DNA of 64,000 nt from Candidatus Didemnitutus mandela. GTDB taxonomy: Bacteria; Verrucomicrobiota; Verrucomicrobiia; Opitutales; Opitutaceae. The stretch covers positions 248,001 through 312,000 of the forward strand of contig NJAL01000003.1 of assembly GCA_002591725.1 (NCBI GenBank), written 5' to 3'. A model generated the notes under the pieces. That model had not been told where the DNA came from. It worked only from the letters and a program-made list of their open reading frames with translations, and did no database searches. This document shows, piece by piece, positions 9,791 to 21,952 of this stretch; within the stretch, counting starts at the first letter, position 1, and every line of letters begins with the position of its first letter. The position numbers and the translations under genes are program-made.

Positions 9791-12622
9791 ATGAGCTTCC
9801 TCCAAAATCCATTCAACATCTTACAGATTTTTGCCGACGGAAAGAAATTCTATTCGCTGCCTGCATTCGAGGAAGCTGGCTTCCCGGTATCGCGCCTGCC
9901 GGTGAGCATCCGACTCGTGCTCGAGTCGGTGCTACGCAACTGTGACGGCAAACGAGTGCTCGAATCCAATGTCCGTGAATTGGCCAACTGGAAGCCGAAC
10001 GAGGCCCGCACTGCGGAGATTCCCTTCGTTGTCGCGCGCATTGTGCTACAGGATCTCACGGGTGTGCCGCTTCTTGTCGACCTTGCGGCTATGCGTTCGG
10101 CTGTTGCAAAAATGGGCAAGAATCTCAAGGCTATCGAGCCGCTCGTTCCTGTTGATCTTGTCGTTGACCACTCGCTACAGGTCGACTTTTTCGGTTCTGC
10201 GGAGGCGATGCAGCGCAACCTCGATCTCGAGTTCACACGCAACCGCGAGCGCTATCAGTTCCTCAAGTGGGGCATGCAAGCTTTTGATACCTTCAGTGTC
10301 GTGCCGCCGGGCATCGGCATCGTGCACCAGGTCAATCTTGAATACCTTGCGAAGGGCGTGCTCAGAGTCGGCGATGTTTATTATCCTGATACGCTCGTTG
10401 GAACCGATTCCCATACGACGATGATTAACGGTGTCGGCATCGTTGGCTGGGGTGTTGGCGGCATCGAGGCCGAAGCTGGCATGCTTGGCCAACCGATTTA
10501 TTTCCTCACACCAGACGTAGTAGGCGTGCACCTCACTGGTACCCTCAAGGAGGGCGTTACGGCAACCGACCTAGCGCTCACCGTCACGCAGCACATGCGC
10601 AAGACAAATGTCGTCGGAAAATTTGTCGAGTTTTTCGGACCTGGTGTCGCGGCGCTTCCTGTCGTCGATCGCGCGACTATTGCCAACATGGCGCCTGAAT
10701 ACGGGGCGACGATGGGCTTTTTCCCGATCGATGCCGAGTGCCCAACCTATTTGCGTGCCACGGGCCGTGACGAAGCGCACGTGGCGATTTATGAAGCTTA
10801 CTACAAGGCGCAAGGCCTGTGGGGCATCCCTCAAAAGGGCCAGATCGATTATTCGCAGGTCGTCGAACTTGATCTCGGTACCATTGTGCCGAGCGTTGCC
10901 GGTCCGAAACGCCCGCAGGATCGCATCGAACTGTCGGAGTTGAAGAACAAGTTCACCACGGCGTTCACTAAGCCGGAGACCGAAAATGGTTTTGGGAAAA
11001 AGGCTGAGGACTATGCCAAGACGGTCGAAGTGTTTCCTCGTTCGAGTAGTGACGTTCATGTCTGTGATGGTGGCCAGGGGTTGGTCTCCGTCGCGGCTTT
11101 CGCTACCAATAGCACTAGCGTTCTTACCGAGCGTGAAATGGCCAACAACTGGCCGATGCCAGATGTCGTGCATGCCGCCGTATCACAAGTGCGCGGAGCC
11201 GTCAGCAACGGTAGCGTGCTCATTGCAGCCATCACAAGCTGCACTAACACTTCCAACCCGAGCGTCATGCTCGCCGCCGGTCTCCTCGCTAAGAAGGCCG
11301 TGGAAAAAGGCCTGAAGGTGAATCCGGTTGTGAAGTCCTCGCTGGCTCCAGGTTCGCGCGTCGTTACGGACTATTTGAATAAAACCGGTCTCACGCGGTA
11401 TCTCGATCAGCTCGGTTTTCAGACCGTCGGTTACGGCTGTACCACCTGTATTGGCAATTCCGGTCCGCTGGATCCGGTGATCGAGGAAGTCGTGCTAAAA
11501 AACGACTTCGTTTCCGCCTCTGTCCTTTCCGGAAACCGTAACTTCGAAGCTCGCGTCCACCAGAACATCAAAGCCAACTTTCTCATGTCGCCGCCGCTTG
11601 TCGTCGCTTTTGCGCTCGCTGGTCGTGTGGATGTTGACATGGCCGTCGAACCGATCGGCAAGGACAAAGCCGGGAAAGACACCTTCCTAAAGGATATCTG
11701 GCCGAGTCTCCAGGAAGTTCGCGATCAAATGGCTGCTGCACTAAAGCCTGAGGTGTTTCGAAAACTTTACGCTGACTTCGCCGTGCAAAACCCGAAGTGG
11801 AACAAAATAACGTCCATCACCGGAAACGTTTACCAGTTCGACTCCAAGTCGACCTACATTCAGGAGCCGCCCTTTTTCGCCGGTTTTGGTATGGAGCTGG
11901 ACATGATCAAGCCGATTTCCGGAGCGCGGTTGCTCGGCATTTTTGGCGACTCCATCACGACCGACCACATCTCTCCGGCCGGAGCGATCAAGAGGAACGC
12001 CCCAGCTGGCAAATATCTTCTCGAAAAAGGCGTCGCTTTCGAAGATTTTAATTCCTATGGCTCTCGTCGCGGCAACGACCGCGTGATGACGCGTGGTACT
12101 TTCGCAAACGTCCGTATCAAAAACTTGATGCTCGGTGGCAAAGAAGGTGGCAATACACTCGGACCCGATGGGATCGAGATGTCCATCTATGATGCTTCGA
12201 TGGCTTATCAAACGGCCGGCGTGCCGCTCATCCTGGTGGCTGGTCAGGAATACGGAACCGGTTCCTCGCGTGACTGGGCTGCAAAAGGTACGAATCTTCT
12301 CGGTGTCAAAGCAGTTGTCGCGCAAAGCTTCGAGCGCATCCATCGCTCGAATCTCGTCGGCATGAGTGTACTGCCGCTCCAGTTCAAGGAAGGCGTGAAT
12401 GCGATCAGCTTGAAACTCGACGGTACGGAGATATATGATGTCATCGGTCTCGGTGCCGATCTCAAGCCACAGCAGGATCTCGTCCTCAAGGTCACGCGTA
12501 AGAGTGGCGCTGTGGAAAATGTGCCGGTGACATGCCGGATCGATACGCCGATTGAGGTCGAATATTATCAGCATGGCGGTATCTTGCCTTACGTGCTTCG
12601 CCAGATCGTCGCGTGTAATTAA
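9791..12622 (+). CDS. acnA: Aconitate hydratase A
   Basis: Full-length ~943 aa; [74 protein letters not shown] at 9791 preferred to TTG at 9779. Confidence 0.97.
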   Translation: MSFLQNPFNILQIFADGKKFYSLPAFEEAGFPVSRLPVSIRLVLESVLRNCDGKRVLESNVRELANWKPNEARTAEIPFVVARIVLQDLTGVPLLVDLAAMRSAVAKMGKNLKAIEPLVPVDLVVDHSLQVDFFGSAEAMQRNLDLEFTRNRERYQFLKWGMQAFDTFSVVPPGIGIVHQVNLEYLAKGVLRVGDVYYPDTLVGTDSHTTMINGVGIVGWGVGGIEAEAGMLGQPIYFLTPDVVGVHLTGTLKEGVTATDLALTVTQHMRKTNVVGKFVEFFGPGVAALPVVDRATIANMAPEYGATMGFFPIDAECPTYLRATGRDEAHVAIYEAYYKAQGLWGIPQKGQIDYSQVVELDLGTIVPSVAGPKRPQDRIELSELKNKFTTAFTKPETENGFGKKAEDYAKTVEVFPRSSSDVHVCDGGQGLVSVAAFATNSTSVLTEREMANNWPMPDVVHAAVSQVRGAVSNGSVLIAAITSCTNTSNPSVMLAAGLLAKKAVEKGLKVNPVVKSSLAPGSRVVTDYLNKTGLTRYLDQLGFQTVGYGCTTCIGNSGPLDPVIEEVVLKNDFVSASVLSGNRNFEARVHQNIKANFLMSPPLVVAFALAGRVDVDMAVEPIGKDKAGKDTFLKDIWPSLQEVRDQMAAALKPEVFRKLYADFAVQNPKWNKITSITGNVYQFDSKSTYIQEPPFFAGFGMELDMIKPISGARLLGIFGDSITTDHISPAGAIKRNAPAGKYLLEKGVAFEDFNSYGSRRGNDRVMTRGTFANVRIKNLMLGGKEGGNTLGPDGIEMSIYDASMAYQTAGVPLILVAGQEYGTGSSRDWAAKGTNLLGVKAVVAQSFERIHRSNLVGMSVLPLQFKEGVNAISLKLDGTEIYDVIGLGADLKPQQDLVLKVTRKSGAVENVPVTCRIDTPIEVEYYQHGGILPYVLRQIVACN

Positions 12623-12775
12623 AGCTCCTTCATCCCCTGACTGTATGTCCGAAGTTATCACATTAAGTCTTTTTTTGTCGATGTTTATGCCGAGCCCGTC
12701 CTCGTTCGCATTGAGGGGCGTGCTTCGCTCATGAATAGTGGCAGCCTGAAAATTTTTTCTGAGAGATGACGCAGC

Positions 12776-12853
12776 ATGACAAAATCCATTTTGTCATCGA
12801 CTTTGTCCATTGCACGAGCATGGACAGCACGTTCCTCGGCGTGTGCTGTCCAT
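12776..12853. other. Two adjacent strong hairpins downstream of acnA
   Basis: ATGACAAAAT-CC-ATTTTGTCAT (12776-12797) and ATGGACAGCAC-N12-GTGCTGTCCAT (12820-12853), the latter flanked by CACGA/TCGTG. Perfect stems read directly. Confidence 0.75.
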
Positions 12854-13149
12854 TCGTGGCTTTGAAACTGCATTGCCGTCAGCCTAAGGACGCTTATACT
12901 CGTGCGTGCTGGAGAACTTAATTTGGAACTAATTCGCAACCTCGGCTTGCACCGGCTGGCAATGGTTGGGTTGATAGGGGAAACTTCCCTATGGACCTTG
13001 GCGGCGGTCGGCAGACACTGGGCGAAGCCCCGCGCGCAGCAAACTAGAAAATGCCCGCCTCCGTGCTAGAAGCTAGAAGCGCACGGAAAGCTTGTAACCG
13101 CCGACTAGGCCAATGCGTCTAAGTTTCAGGACGTGCTCACCTTTTTGCG

Positions 13150-14575
13150 TAATCGCGTCAATTTCCGCTAACGATTTCGTCCGTCATGATCCTCTTTCTG
13201 CTTGGCGGATTGCGCTTGGTGCCGTTGTGGTCTCTTCTTTCTATTGTCGAGCCCAGCGCGTGGCTGCGCGGGTGGAGAAAGAGAAATTGTTGCTGTTCGA
13301 TGAATGGCAGATCGTACTCGATTTTATGCAAAGCATGGTCGATTCGGTTGGCGAGCGCCTCTCGCGCGACGAGTTGTTCCAGCGCATCGTCCATGCTTCG
13401 ATTCTAAGTACTGGGGCGCTAAGCTTCCAGTATATTCGAGAAGGGAGCATACAATCGTATGCGTGGCATTGTAGTCGAAGGGCTCTTTCCCGATGCGCTT
13501 GGCCGATCGCCGACACGCAGCGGATGAGGCTGGGCACACGAGCGAAGTTTATCGAATAGGTGCTGAAGTTTGAGGAATTTCCCGTTGGCGAAGGCGTGGC
13601 CGGCTGCGTTGCGGCGACCAGTTCTGGTGAGCTTGTTGTCAACGCGATCAATCGTTAAACACGATTGATCCGGTGCTCGTAGTACGCTCCGTGATCGTTT
13701 TCCCGCAATCATCTCATAGGTGCCCTTGTCGTCTGTAACGCTGCTGATGGACTGCCCTTTACTGAAAGCGACTATTCTCTCGTGGCCGCGCTTGCTGAAC
13801 AGGCCGGACAACGCCGACTTCATCAACCTCGAGATCGAAAAATAGCGCCTCGATCTGGATTTGGGAGTGGCTATAGAACTCCAGAAGATACTATTGTCTA
13901 TTAATTTACCTACCATCGAACATTTGGAAATCGATGTTCTCTACCTTGCCGCGCAAAAGGTTGCGGGGGACTTCTACGACATCATCCGGAAGTGATACGA
14001 AGCTTGGTGTCATTGTCGCTGACGTGTCTGGTAAAGGTATTGCTGCCTCGTTACGTTACTGATGGCCATCTGCCGTACGTTGCTTCGTCGCTTCATCGTG
14101 TGCTACGATTCGCCGGCGCGCTTATTGATTGAGCTAAACCGGGCGCTTGACGGAAAAATCCGCGGAGGCATATCAGATGACGTATGCCGTGATCAATCAG
14201 GTGACGCTAGCCTTTGCCGGCCACGAGCGGCCCCTCTTTTCCCGGCGGGATCAGAATGGGGTGCCGCGCAGCGAATTTGTGTCTTCCGAAAGCACGCCGA
14301 TCGGGCTAGTTGGCGCCGACATGTTCGAGCAGATCATGGTCGATCAAGTCGTGCCGTTCGAGCCCAGTGACGTGTTTTCCCTCTATACCGACGGTTTGAC
14401 GGAGGCGGCCAATCTCGATGACAAGGAATTCGACTGGCTAACAGCCTGCGTGCTGTGTGTGCCAGCAGACCGTGCGAGATAAATGGCACAATTTTGAAAA
14501 CCGTGCAGTGTTTCAGCAGCAGTACGGAGCTGCGCGACGACTTCACGCTCGTGACGGTAAAGCGCGGGAGCTAAA
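13150..14575 (+). pseudogene. RsbU/SpoIIE-type PP2C phosphatase with GAF-like N-terminal region, multiply frameshifted
   Basis: Collinear pieces in several frames: VEKEKLLLFDEWQIVLDFMQSMVDSVGERLSRDELFQRIVHASILSTGALS; LAAQKVAGDFYDIIRK; LGVIVADVSGKGIAAS; MAICRTLLRRF; MTYAVINQVTLAFAGHERPLF; DVFSLYTDGLTEAANLDDKEF; TELRDDFTLVTVKR. Confidence 0.85.
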
Positions 14576-14599
14576 TCGGATTTGTTTGTTTGTTCCTCC

Positions 14600-15720
14600 T
14601 ATTCCCTTCAACACATGGTATCCACCTCTTTTTTACCACCCCGACACTATTTGGTCGCTATGGACGATACGGCGGCTTATTCGTTTTCGAAATGTTGATG
14701 ATGGCCCTTGACCCAGCTGCAACCTATCGGTGCCGAAAGACTCGGGGTTCCAAAACTAGCGGAGTCATGATTTAAAGGAATTCGCCAGCTAACTGGCCAA
14801 TCCTTGTTTTGCAGAACGCCTGACCGAGCATTTCGGCCGTGCAAAGGTTTACCTCAAGCGCGAAGGTTTGGGTTTGTTCCACACTGGTGTGCACAAAATC
14901 AATAGCGCGCTTCCCGAAGGTACTGTCTGTGGAGTGCATGTATGCGGAACCCGGCGTTGGCCGATACGGTGTCGCGACGGCGGATGCTTGCTCGAAATTC
15001 GGCCTCGGATGCGTTGTCTACATGGAGGCTTACGGCAGGAGTAGTAGGTGCTGAATGTGTTTTGCATGCGGCTCGTGGGGCCAAGGTCATTGGTGTGAGG
15101 GCCGGACAAAAGATGTTCAAGGAAGCGATAAACGAGGCGGTGTGCGATTGGGTGACTAATGTGCGCAACTACACCCTTTGTCCCGTCTATGGTTCGTGTT
15201 TAGGTATCCAGTGATTGTTCGAGATTTTTATCGCGTGATCGGCCTGGAGGCGAAAGAGTAGATTCTGGGGCGCGAATGCCGGCTGTCCGACGAACTGGTC
15301 GTCTTCGTAGGCGGTGAAAGCAGCGCAATCGAACTGCTTTTCGAGTTTATCGACGAGCCTGGAGCAAAGGTGGTCGGTTCGAAACCGGAGGCTGATGGGG
15401 CGTTGCTGCAGGCCTGCAAAACCTTTGCGTCGAAGAGCAGATGAAGTTTACGCAATTGATGAGCGCCGGATTCGATTAGTGCGGCTGTTGATCCGGAAAG
15501 TTTCTTTTGTTGCAGGGACAGGCGGACCGATTTTTTTTATGATATGGATGATGGGGTCATGGAAACTTTCCAATGTTGTTTCTGACCGAAGACATCACCC
15601 AGGCTAACTGAGAGTTATGCACGCGCTTGCGCATGGATTGAAGCTTGCCAAGGAACTGGGTAAGGACAAGATAGTACTCGTGAATCTGTCGGGCGTTGCG
15701 AAAAAGGCGTGCAATAGGTC
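14600..15720 (+). pseudogene. trpB: Tryptophan synthase beta chain remnant
   Basis: Frameshifted segments [130 protein letters not shown] in TrpB order. Confidence 0.85.
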
Positions 15721-16414
15721 GAAAACCCTTCGATTTGGCCCCTATCAAATCGATGTTCGGATTCGTTTGCACTTTCGCGGCCGTTGGAATGCATACCTTG
15801 AGCATGCAGGTTTTATTCCGTCAACCTGCTGTGGGCTCGATCAGAGGTGTTTTGCTATCCGACGACTGGGAGACGGTGGAGGGGAACGGTCGTCAAAGCC
15901 GTGGCTGTGGTCATCGAACGTCTCGGAATGCTGGCTGGGAAGAACGAATTGGAGTTTAAGTGAAACAAGGAACTGATCTAGCAGGCTGTGCGTAACGAGA
16001 AAGTCGGCGTCACTGACCTTCCAGATGAAGCAGCGCAGGCATGGCCGAAAATCGACACCGGTAGTTATTGCGAACAATTGATGCAGTGGTTGCGGACGGC
16101 TGGGCTGGAGCTCGATGTGAATGGAGAACGGGTGCTGGGAGGTCGCGTTTTTTTTCGACCATTTCGGCGTGATAGAGAAGTTAACACACTTGCAAATCCA
16201 TCTTCTGGTATTTGACAGAGCTGTTGCAGAGCGATGGCGAGATTGGAATTCAAGGCGGAGCTTATTTTGGGAGGAATCGACTCGATCGGCAGCAAGGCGA
16301 ACCGGTCTGGAAGTATCCCAGCGCGTGATTGAGTGCAAAATAAATTGGGATCTGTCCGCGAACAGATCACTAGCTTTGGAGTAGGAAACTGCCAAACTGG
16401 AATTGTTTCGCTGA

Positions 16415-17026
16415 CTAGGGCGAGTCAGGCTGGCGAAGCGACCAGACGATGTAGGCGAACATCCCGGTGCAGATGCTGGCATCGGCTATGTTGAACGTCG
16501 GATAGGTATAGCTGCCGAAATGGAAGTCGAGAAAATCGATGACGTAGCCGTGGATGAGCCGGTCGAAAAGATTCCCGGCTGCGCCTCCGCAGAGGAGGCC
16601 AAAACAGATTTGTGCGACCGTGTGGCGCAGGCGGAGCGCCGAGCGCCAGAAAAAGATCGTGAACAACGTGCTTAGAGCGAAGAGGGCGAGCATGGTGCTG
16701 CGGCCGGTAAAAATGCTCCACGCAGCACCGGTATTGCCTACTTGCACTATGTAGAATAAATCTGGGACAACCCTGAGGCTGTTGTGTGGCCCATAGCTGC
16801 CAAGCGGCAGGAAGGCCGTGATCCACAGTTTCGTAATTCGGTCGACGATGAAGGTTACGAAGGCAAATAGCCACAGCCATCGATAGGAGAAGATAAGCTC
16901 GCTAGGTAGATGAACAACTTGGCGCGAAACTGGCGAATTTCCCGCGGTCTGGGTGCTGGCGTCAGAGCTTACTGATTTCAAGCGAGGAGAAGGTGGTGCG
17001 TTATTCGTCGTCGTTATCTTCGTCAC
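16415..17026 (-). CDS. lspA: Lipoprotein signal peptidase (signal peptidase II)
   Basis: Four TM-like segments; GAAGNLFDRLIHGYVIDFLDF and FNIADASICTGM motifs. Start may lie downstream of the listed one. Confidence 0.92.
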   Translation of the reverse strand: MTKITTTNNAPPSPRLKSVSSDASTQTAGNSPVSRQVVHLPSELIFSYRWLWLFAFVTFIVDRITKLWITAFLPLGSYGPHNSLRVVPDLFYIVQVGNTGAAWSIFTGRSTMLALFALSTLFTIFFWRSALRLRHTVAQICFGLLCGGAAGNLFDRLIHGYVIDFLDFHFGSYTYPTFNIADASICTGMFAYIVWSLRQPDSP

Positions 17027-17885
17027 TCACTTTTATGCCACCTTCTTCTTCGCCTGCGTTACCGAAGAGGCCGCCACGCTGAATTGTGCGATGGGAGTGG
17101 CGCTCCACTTCCTTTTGAGCTTCGGCGGAATAGCGGGTGAATGGAACGGCGAGCAGACGCTCATTGGAGATCCGTTTTTTGGTGATTTCACAGATGCCGT
17201 AGGCTCCGTTGTGGATGCGTTTGATGGCAGCTTCGATTTCGGAAAGGGCCTCCTGCTCGCTTGAAACAAGGCTTAGTGCAAAGTCGCGATCGAAGGTGTC
17301 GGTGCCGGCGTCGGCCATATGCTGGCCGTAGCCGGAGAGATCTCCGGAGTCGTCTTTCGCGGATTTGAGAAGCGTTTCCTCCGTATGTTCACCGAGCTGG
17401 GCGAGCACGTGGGAACGGAGATCGAGGAGCAAGCAATAGTAGCTGCGGAGTTTTTCGGGCACTTCGTTTTTGTCGATCTCGATCGGTGGCTTGGGACCCT
17501 TCTTCGGGTTAAAACCGAGAATGTCGTTCAGCGAGGCAGCTTTGACGTGGTTCGGCTTGGCCGGTTTGTTGAGCTTGGCGGCCTCGGCGAGCTTGTTGGA
17601 AAGCACGGCTGGCTTGGCTCCGTTTTTTACAGTTTTCAGCGTCTTGGCTTGCTTCTCGTTTTTTGCGATAATTTCACGGACTTCGTCGAAAGAGAAGAAG
17701 ATGGATTTGGCGGGGCCAGTAGGTTTGTGCTCAAGAACTCTACGCTTCAGATTGGTGGCGGGAAATGAGACATTGGCCACTGGCTTTTCTGATGCAAGAT
17801 CATCCGGCTCCGGCGCTGGATTGGAGGGGTGTAACTTGTCGATGAAGATAGACTTTTTTGCTGAGTTCTTCTTGCTTTTGGCCAT
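17001..17885 (-). CDS. TraR/DksA-type protein with long basic N-terminal extension
   Basis: EIEAAIKRIHNGAYGICEITKKRISNERLLAVPFTRYSAEAQKEVE; ATG at 17885 (MAKSKKNSAKK). Only one Cys in the usual zinc-finger region. Confidence 0.82.
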   Translation of the reverse strand: MAKSKKNSAKKSIFIDKLHPSNPAPEPDDLASEKPVANVSFPATNLKRRVLEHKPTGPAKSIFFSFDEVREIIAKNEKQAKTLKTVKNGAKPAVLSNKLAEAAKLNKPAKPNHVKAASLNDILGFNPKKGPKPPIEIDKNEVPEKLRSYYCLLLDLRSHVLAQLGEHTEETLLKSAKDDSGDLSGYGQHMADAGTDTFDRDFALSLVSSEQEALSEIEAAIKRIHNGAYGICEITKKRISNERLLAVPFTRYSAEAQKEVERHSHRTIQRGGLFGNAGEEEGGIKVSDEDNDDE

Positions 17886-17898
17886 AAGAAAATAGTAG

Positions 17899-20736
17899 TT
17901 AAAATTTAAGGGATTCCATACAGCGAGGGCAAACATCTCCGAGCGGGTGATGTGTCAAAATGGATACCCAGCGCCAGCACCGCTGGCAACGGACGAGTCC
18001 AGCCTCCCTGGCATGATGTGCGCGGATTTCGACCTCGCTAGCAAGCTTCGGTGAAACATTGACTTGGGAAACGATGAAAACCTCCTGACATTTTTCCAAC
18101 ATGGCGTAGACGGGATTGTTTGGGCTGGTCTTAAAGTCGAGCACGGCGTCGAGAGACTTTCCAATGGTGCCGGCTTGGCGCAGCGCCTCAAGATGTTCAC
18201 TAACGGCTGCGCGCAGTTTAAACAGTGCGGTGAAATCGTGTTCAATCGCTGTGTTTTCCCAATCGGGTGGAACGACTGGCCAGTCCTGCAGATGGACGGA
18301 ATCGTCGGTGTATTCCTTGCCCGCGGTTCCGAAGCTCCAGGCTTCGTCGGCGGTGAAGCTGAGCACAGGGGCCAGCAGGCGGACCAGAGAGCGGAAAATG
18401 TAATGGATAACGGTCTGCGAGGAACGGCGCAACGGATGCCGCGAACTGAGGGTGTAGAGGCGGTCCTTGAGGATGTCATGATAGGTCGCCGACAATGTGA
18501 CCGAACAAAACTGATTACAGAGTTGATAAACGCGGTGGAATTCACAGACATCGTAGGCGGCTGTGCATTTCTCGATCAACTTGGCGGTTTGATGCAACGC
18601 CCAGCGGTCGAGCGCGTCTAGCTTTTCGTAGGCGATCTCGTGTGTTTCGGGATCGAAATCAAAGAGATTCGAAAGTTGGAATCGGAAGGTGTTGCGGAAA
18701 AGCCGATAGGCGTCGCTCACGTGCTTGAGAATCTCGTCGTCGACTGGGATGTCATCGCGAAAATCCTGTGAGGCAATCCAGAGGCGGATGACATCGGCGC
18801 CGTACTTGGCGATGTAGGTGTCGGCGGTTTGCGGCTTCTGGTAGGTCGAACTTTTAGATATTTTTTTGTGGTTCTTGTCAACAATGAACCCGTGGGTGAG
18901 AACGGCCTTGTAAGGCGCCGCGCCGAATGCGATGGCGCCCGTCCAGAGCGAAGATTGGAACCAGCCGCGGTGCTGGTCGCTGCCTTCGAGATAGAGGTCG
19001 GCGGGCCAGTGTGTGTTGCCCTGTCCGTGTTTGAGCACGGCGGCATGTGAAGAACCGGAGTCGACCCACACGTCGATGGTGTCGCGCCCGCAAATTAGTT
19101 CGCTGGCTGCCGGCCAGCCGGACGGCAGCTTGACGCCGGCCAGGATTTCGGTGGGGCTGGCATGGTACCAAAAGTTGGTGTCGCGCGCGGCGACTTTGTC
19201 GGCGATTGCGCAGACTACACTAGCGTCGAGGTAGACGTTTTTCTTTGCGTCGTAGAAGGCGGGAATCGGAACGCCCCACGAACGCTGGCGGCTGATGCAC
19301 CAATCGGGTCGCGACTCGACGGCGCTGCGGATGCGGGCTTCGCCCCAGGCGGGAATCCAGCCTTGCACCTTGGCAATCTTGGTGATTTCGGCGAGCGCAG
19401 TCTGGCGGGCACCAGATTTGTCGAGAGAGACAAACCACTGGTCGACGGCGCGAAAGATGATTGGTGTCTTTGAGCGCCAACAGTGCGGGTATTGGTGCTC
19501 GTAACGCTGCTTGGCGAGGAGGGCTCCGGAGACGTCGAGCTTCTTCAGTATGGCGATATTAGCTGGCGAGGTTTTCTTGATTCCTAGATCTCCGACGGAT
19601 TCGAGCGTGTTCAGTCCCACAAGATCGGGAGGTACCTTGCTATCGTCGAGGTATTTGCCGTCACTGCCGACCGGACAGTAGATTTCCAAACCGTATTTGA
19701 GGCCAGTCTGATAATCTTCGTCGCCGTGGCCGGGCGCGGTGTGAACGCAACCCGTGCCGCTGTTAGTTGTGACGTAGTTGGCGAGGACGATTGGCGAGGC
19801 GCGGTCGATGAACGGGTGGCGGGTGGTGAGTTTTTCCAGTTTCGCTCCGGGAAAAGTCTGCACTACAGCAGGCTGGCTCTCGAACTTCGCTGCTGACGCA
19901 ACGGATCCGAGTAACGCCTTCGCGACAATGATGCGCTCGGTACCGAGGTCGGCAACGACATAATCGACTTCCGGATGCAGGGCGATTGCAAGATTGGCAG
20001 TAATGGTCCAGGGCGTGGTTGTCCAAATGACGATGGAAAGCTGTTTGCCGGTGGGTAGGCCAAACTTTGCTGCCTCATCGGTTGGGACAGGGAATCTTAC
20101 CCAGATTGAGAGCGAGACGTGATTTTTGTATTCGACCTCTGCTTCGGCGAGCGCGGTTTCGAACGGAATTGACCAATATACGGGCTTCTTGCTCCGGTAG
20201 ACGATGCCTTTTTCCACAAAGACAGCGATGGTGCGAAGAATGTCGGCCTTGTAGGCGGGTGTCTTGGTTTTGTATTCGTGGTCCCAGTCGGCGAGAATGC
20301 CGATGCGTTTGAACTGGGCAGCTTGTTTTGCGATCCAGGTTTCAGAAAACGCATCGCACTTCGCGCACAGTTCGGGTATCGTGAGATTGAGTTTTTCCTC
20401 CTGTACCTTGCGCGAGACCTTTTGTTCGATGGGCAGGCCATGGCAGTCCCAACCAGGGACATAGGGCGTGCGGTAGCCGCGCATCGATTTGTAGCGATTG
20501 ATGATGTCCTTGAGAGTCTTGTTAAGTGCAGTGCCGATATGGACGTCCCCATTGGTGAAAGGCGGGCCGTCGTGCAGGACAAAAACAGGCGCGGCGGTGC
20601 GGTTTTTCTGGATGCGCTGAAACAACTGAGTCTTTTCCCAATGTGCGACGCGGGCTGGCTCGCGTCGCACGAGGTTGGCGCGCATTGGAAAATCGGTTTT
20701 CGGGAGGAGGAGTGTGTTTTTGAGTTCCTGTGCCAT
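17899..20736 (-). CDS. ileS: Isoleucyl-tRNA synthetase
   Basis: LHDGPPFTNGDVHIGTALNK (HIGH), KKISKSSTYQ (KMSKS), GWDCHGLPIEQKV, C-terminal Cys pairs CQRC...CPRC. ATG at 20736. Confidence 0.97.
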   Translation of the reverse strand: MAQELKNTLLLPKTDFPMRANLVRREPARVAHWEKTQLFQRIQKNRTAAPVFVLHDGPPFTNGDVHIGTALNKTLKDIINRYKSMRGYRTPYVPGWDCHGLPIEQKVSRKVQEEKLNLTIPELCAKCDAFSETWIAKQAAQFKRIGILADWDHEYKTKTPAYKADILRTIAVFVEKGIVYRSKKPVYWSIPFETALAEAEVEYKNHVSLSIWVRFPVPTDEAAKFGLPTGKQLSIVIWTTTPWTITANLAIALHPEVDYVVADLGTERIIVAKALLGSVASAAKFESQPAVVQTFPGAKLEKLTTRHPFIDRASPIVLANYVTTNSGTGCVHTAPGHGDEDYQTGLKYGLEIYCPVGSDGKYLDDSKVPPDLVGLNTLESVGDLGIKKTSPANIAILKKLDVSGALLAKQRYEHQYPHCWRSKTPIIFRAVDQWFVSLDKSGARQTALAEITKIAKVQGWIPAWGEARIRSAVESRPDWCISRQRSWGVPIPAFYDAKKNVYLDASVVCAIADKVAARDTNFWYHASPTEILAGVKLPSGWPAASELICGRDTIDVWVDSGSSHAAVLKHGQGNTHWPADLYLEGSDQHRGWFQSSLWTGAIAFGAAPYKAVLTHGFIVDKNHKKISKSSTYQKPQTADTYIAKYGADVIRLWIASQDFRDDIPVDDEILKHVSDAYRLFRNTFRFQLSNLFDFDPETHEIAYEKLDALDRWALHQTAKLIEKCTAAYDVCEFHRVYQLCNQFCSVTLSATYHDILKDRLYTLSSRHPLRRSSQTVIHYIFRSLVRLLAPVLSFTADEAWSFGTAGKEYTDDSVHLQDWPVVPPDWENTAIEHDFTALFKLRAAVSEHLEALRQAGTIGKSLDAVLDFKTSPNNPVYAMLEKCQEVFIVSQVNVSPKLASEVEIRAHHAREAGLVRCQRCWRWVSILTHHPLGDVCPRCMESLKF

Positions 20737-21952
20737 CGACAAGATAAAAAGCCTAGACGCTACTTCGGAGAGAAGGCGAGTCAAGGGGGGATCAGAGTCA
20801 AAAATTCCGGAATTTTAGGCGCGAAACCTGATGGTTTTTTTGCGAGCTGAAACCCATTTTTGAATACAGCGTGGCAACAAGCAAGGAGGTAGTCGCTGTC
20901 ATTGGTAGCCGATAGATAGGCCGGTGCTTTCCGCTTTGCAGCGGTTGAGCGGCTTCAGAAAACATTCGTGGCCGAGGTTATATTTTATATTGAAGGATTG
21001 TGTGAGATCAGAAGGTGTAGTTGGCAAACGCAGACTTGCCTTGCGCGCCGAGCAGCTTGCAAAGATCTGGAGAAATGTGGTCCAAGAGGGCCGCGGTCGA
21101 TATAGTTTGAGTTTGGGCGTTCTCCGATTGGTGCATGCCTTTTGCGAAAACGGCTAGCCCGATGTGCCCCCGTCGGGGGCCTGGTCTGGAAGAATGCTGG
21201 ACGAAGAAAGTGCTCAGTATCTGTAGACGTTTCGGCGAGGACAGAAACCAAAATCATCGAGCGGATACGTAACCTGGTCGCGATTTATAACTTAGAAAGA
21301 GTGAAAGAGTGCGATTAGAGGCTGATGCGGCACATGTTAGTGATCGACGTAAGAGGATGCTCGCCAAATTTCCCAAAAGTCAAGGCGGCAAGACCGTCGG
21401 CAAGAAGGGCGAGTGGCACAGCGTCGAATTCGTCGGATTTGGACTACGTTACCGTGCTGCGAGACCACTTGCTACGGCGGTCCGGAAATGATTTTTTTGT
21501 TTTGGCGTTGAGCTATGCGGTTTCGGATGGCAGCGCGATAGCGAGAGCATCAGTCATGGTTTGTAGGCTTTCGTGAAGTGACCCGGTGGCGGAACGCCGG
21601 CGAATTTGCCGTGGACACCTCGTTCTGCAGCCTTGATTTGCAAGGTACGCAGGATGGATCCGCAGGCTATTTGGGTTTCCTTGGGGTGCTTCAAAAATAG
21701 CCATCAGACCATTTTTTAGCTCAGATATTCAGATAGAGTGTTGTTCCAAAGGGTTCGCAGGCCGTCTGTGCGGCCCGGTGTCAGTGGACTATGGACTATA
21801 CACTTCCTCGAAATCGTAGTGGGGAGTAAGGTCGACGCTGCTGCCGCGAACCGTCAGATGGCGCTCTCGCATTTGCCGGCGAGGAAAAATATATGTTATT
21901 GTTAAATCAGTGAGTTACTGACTGCGCGCGTGAACCATGAACGACACGCCGG

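Noticed and set aside
15730-16380. Possible pseudogene between trpB remnant and lspA (KELIQQAVRNEKVGVTDLPDEAAQAWPKIDTGS-like text)
   Set aside because: Looks protein-derived but I could not assign a family or consistent boundaries, so it is not listed as a feature.
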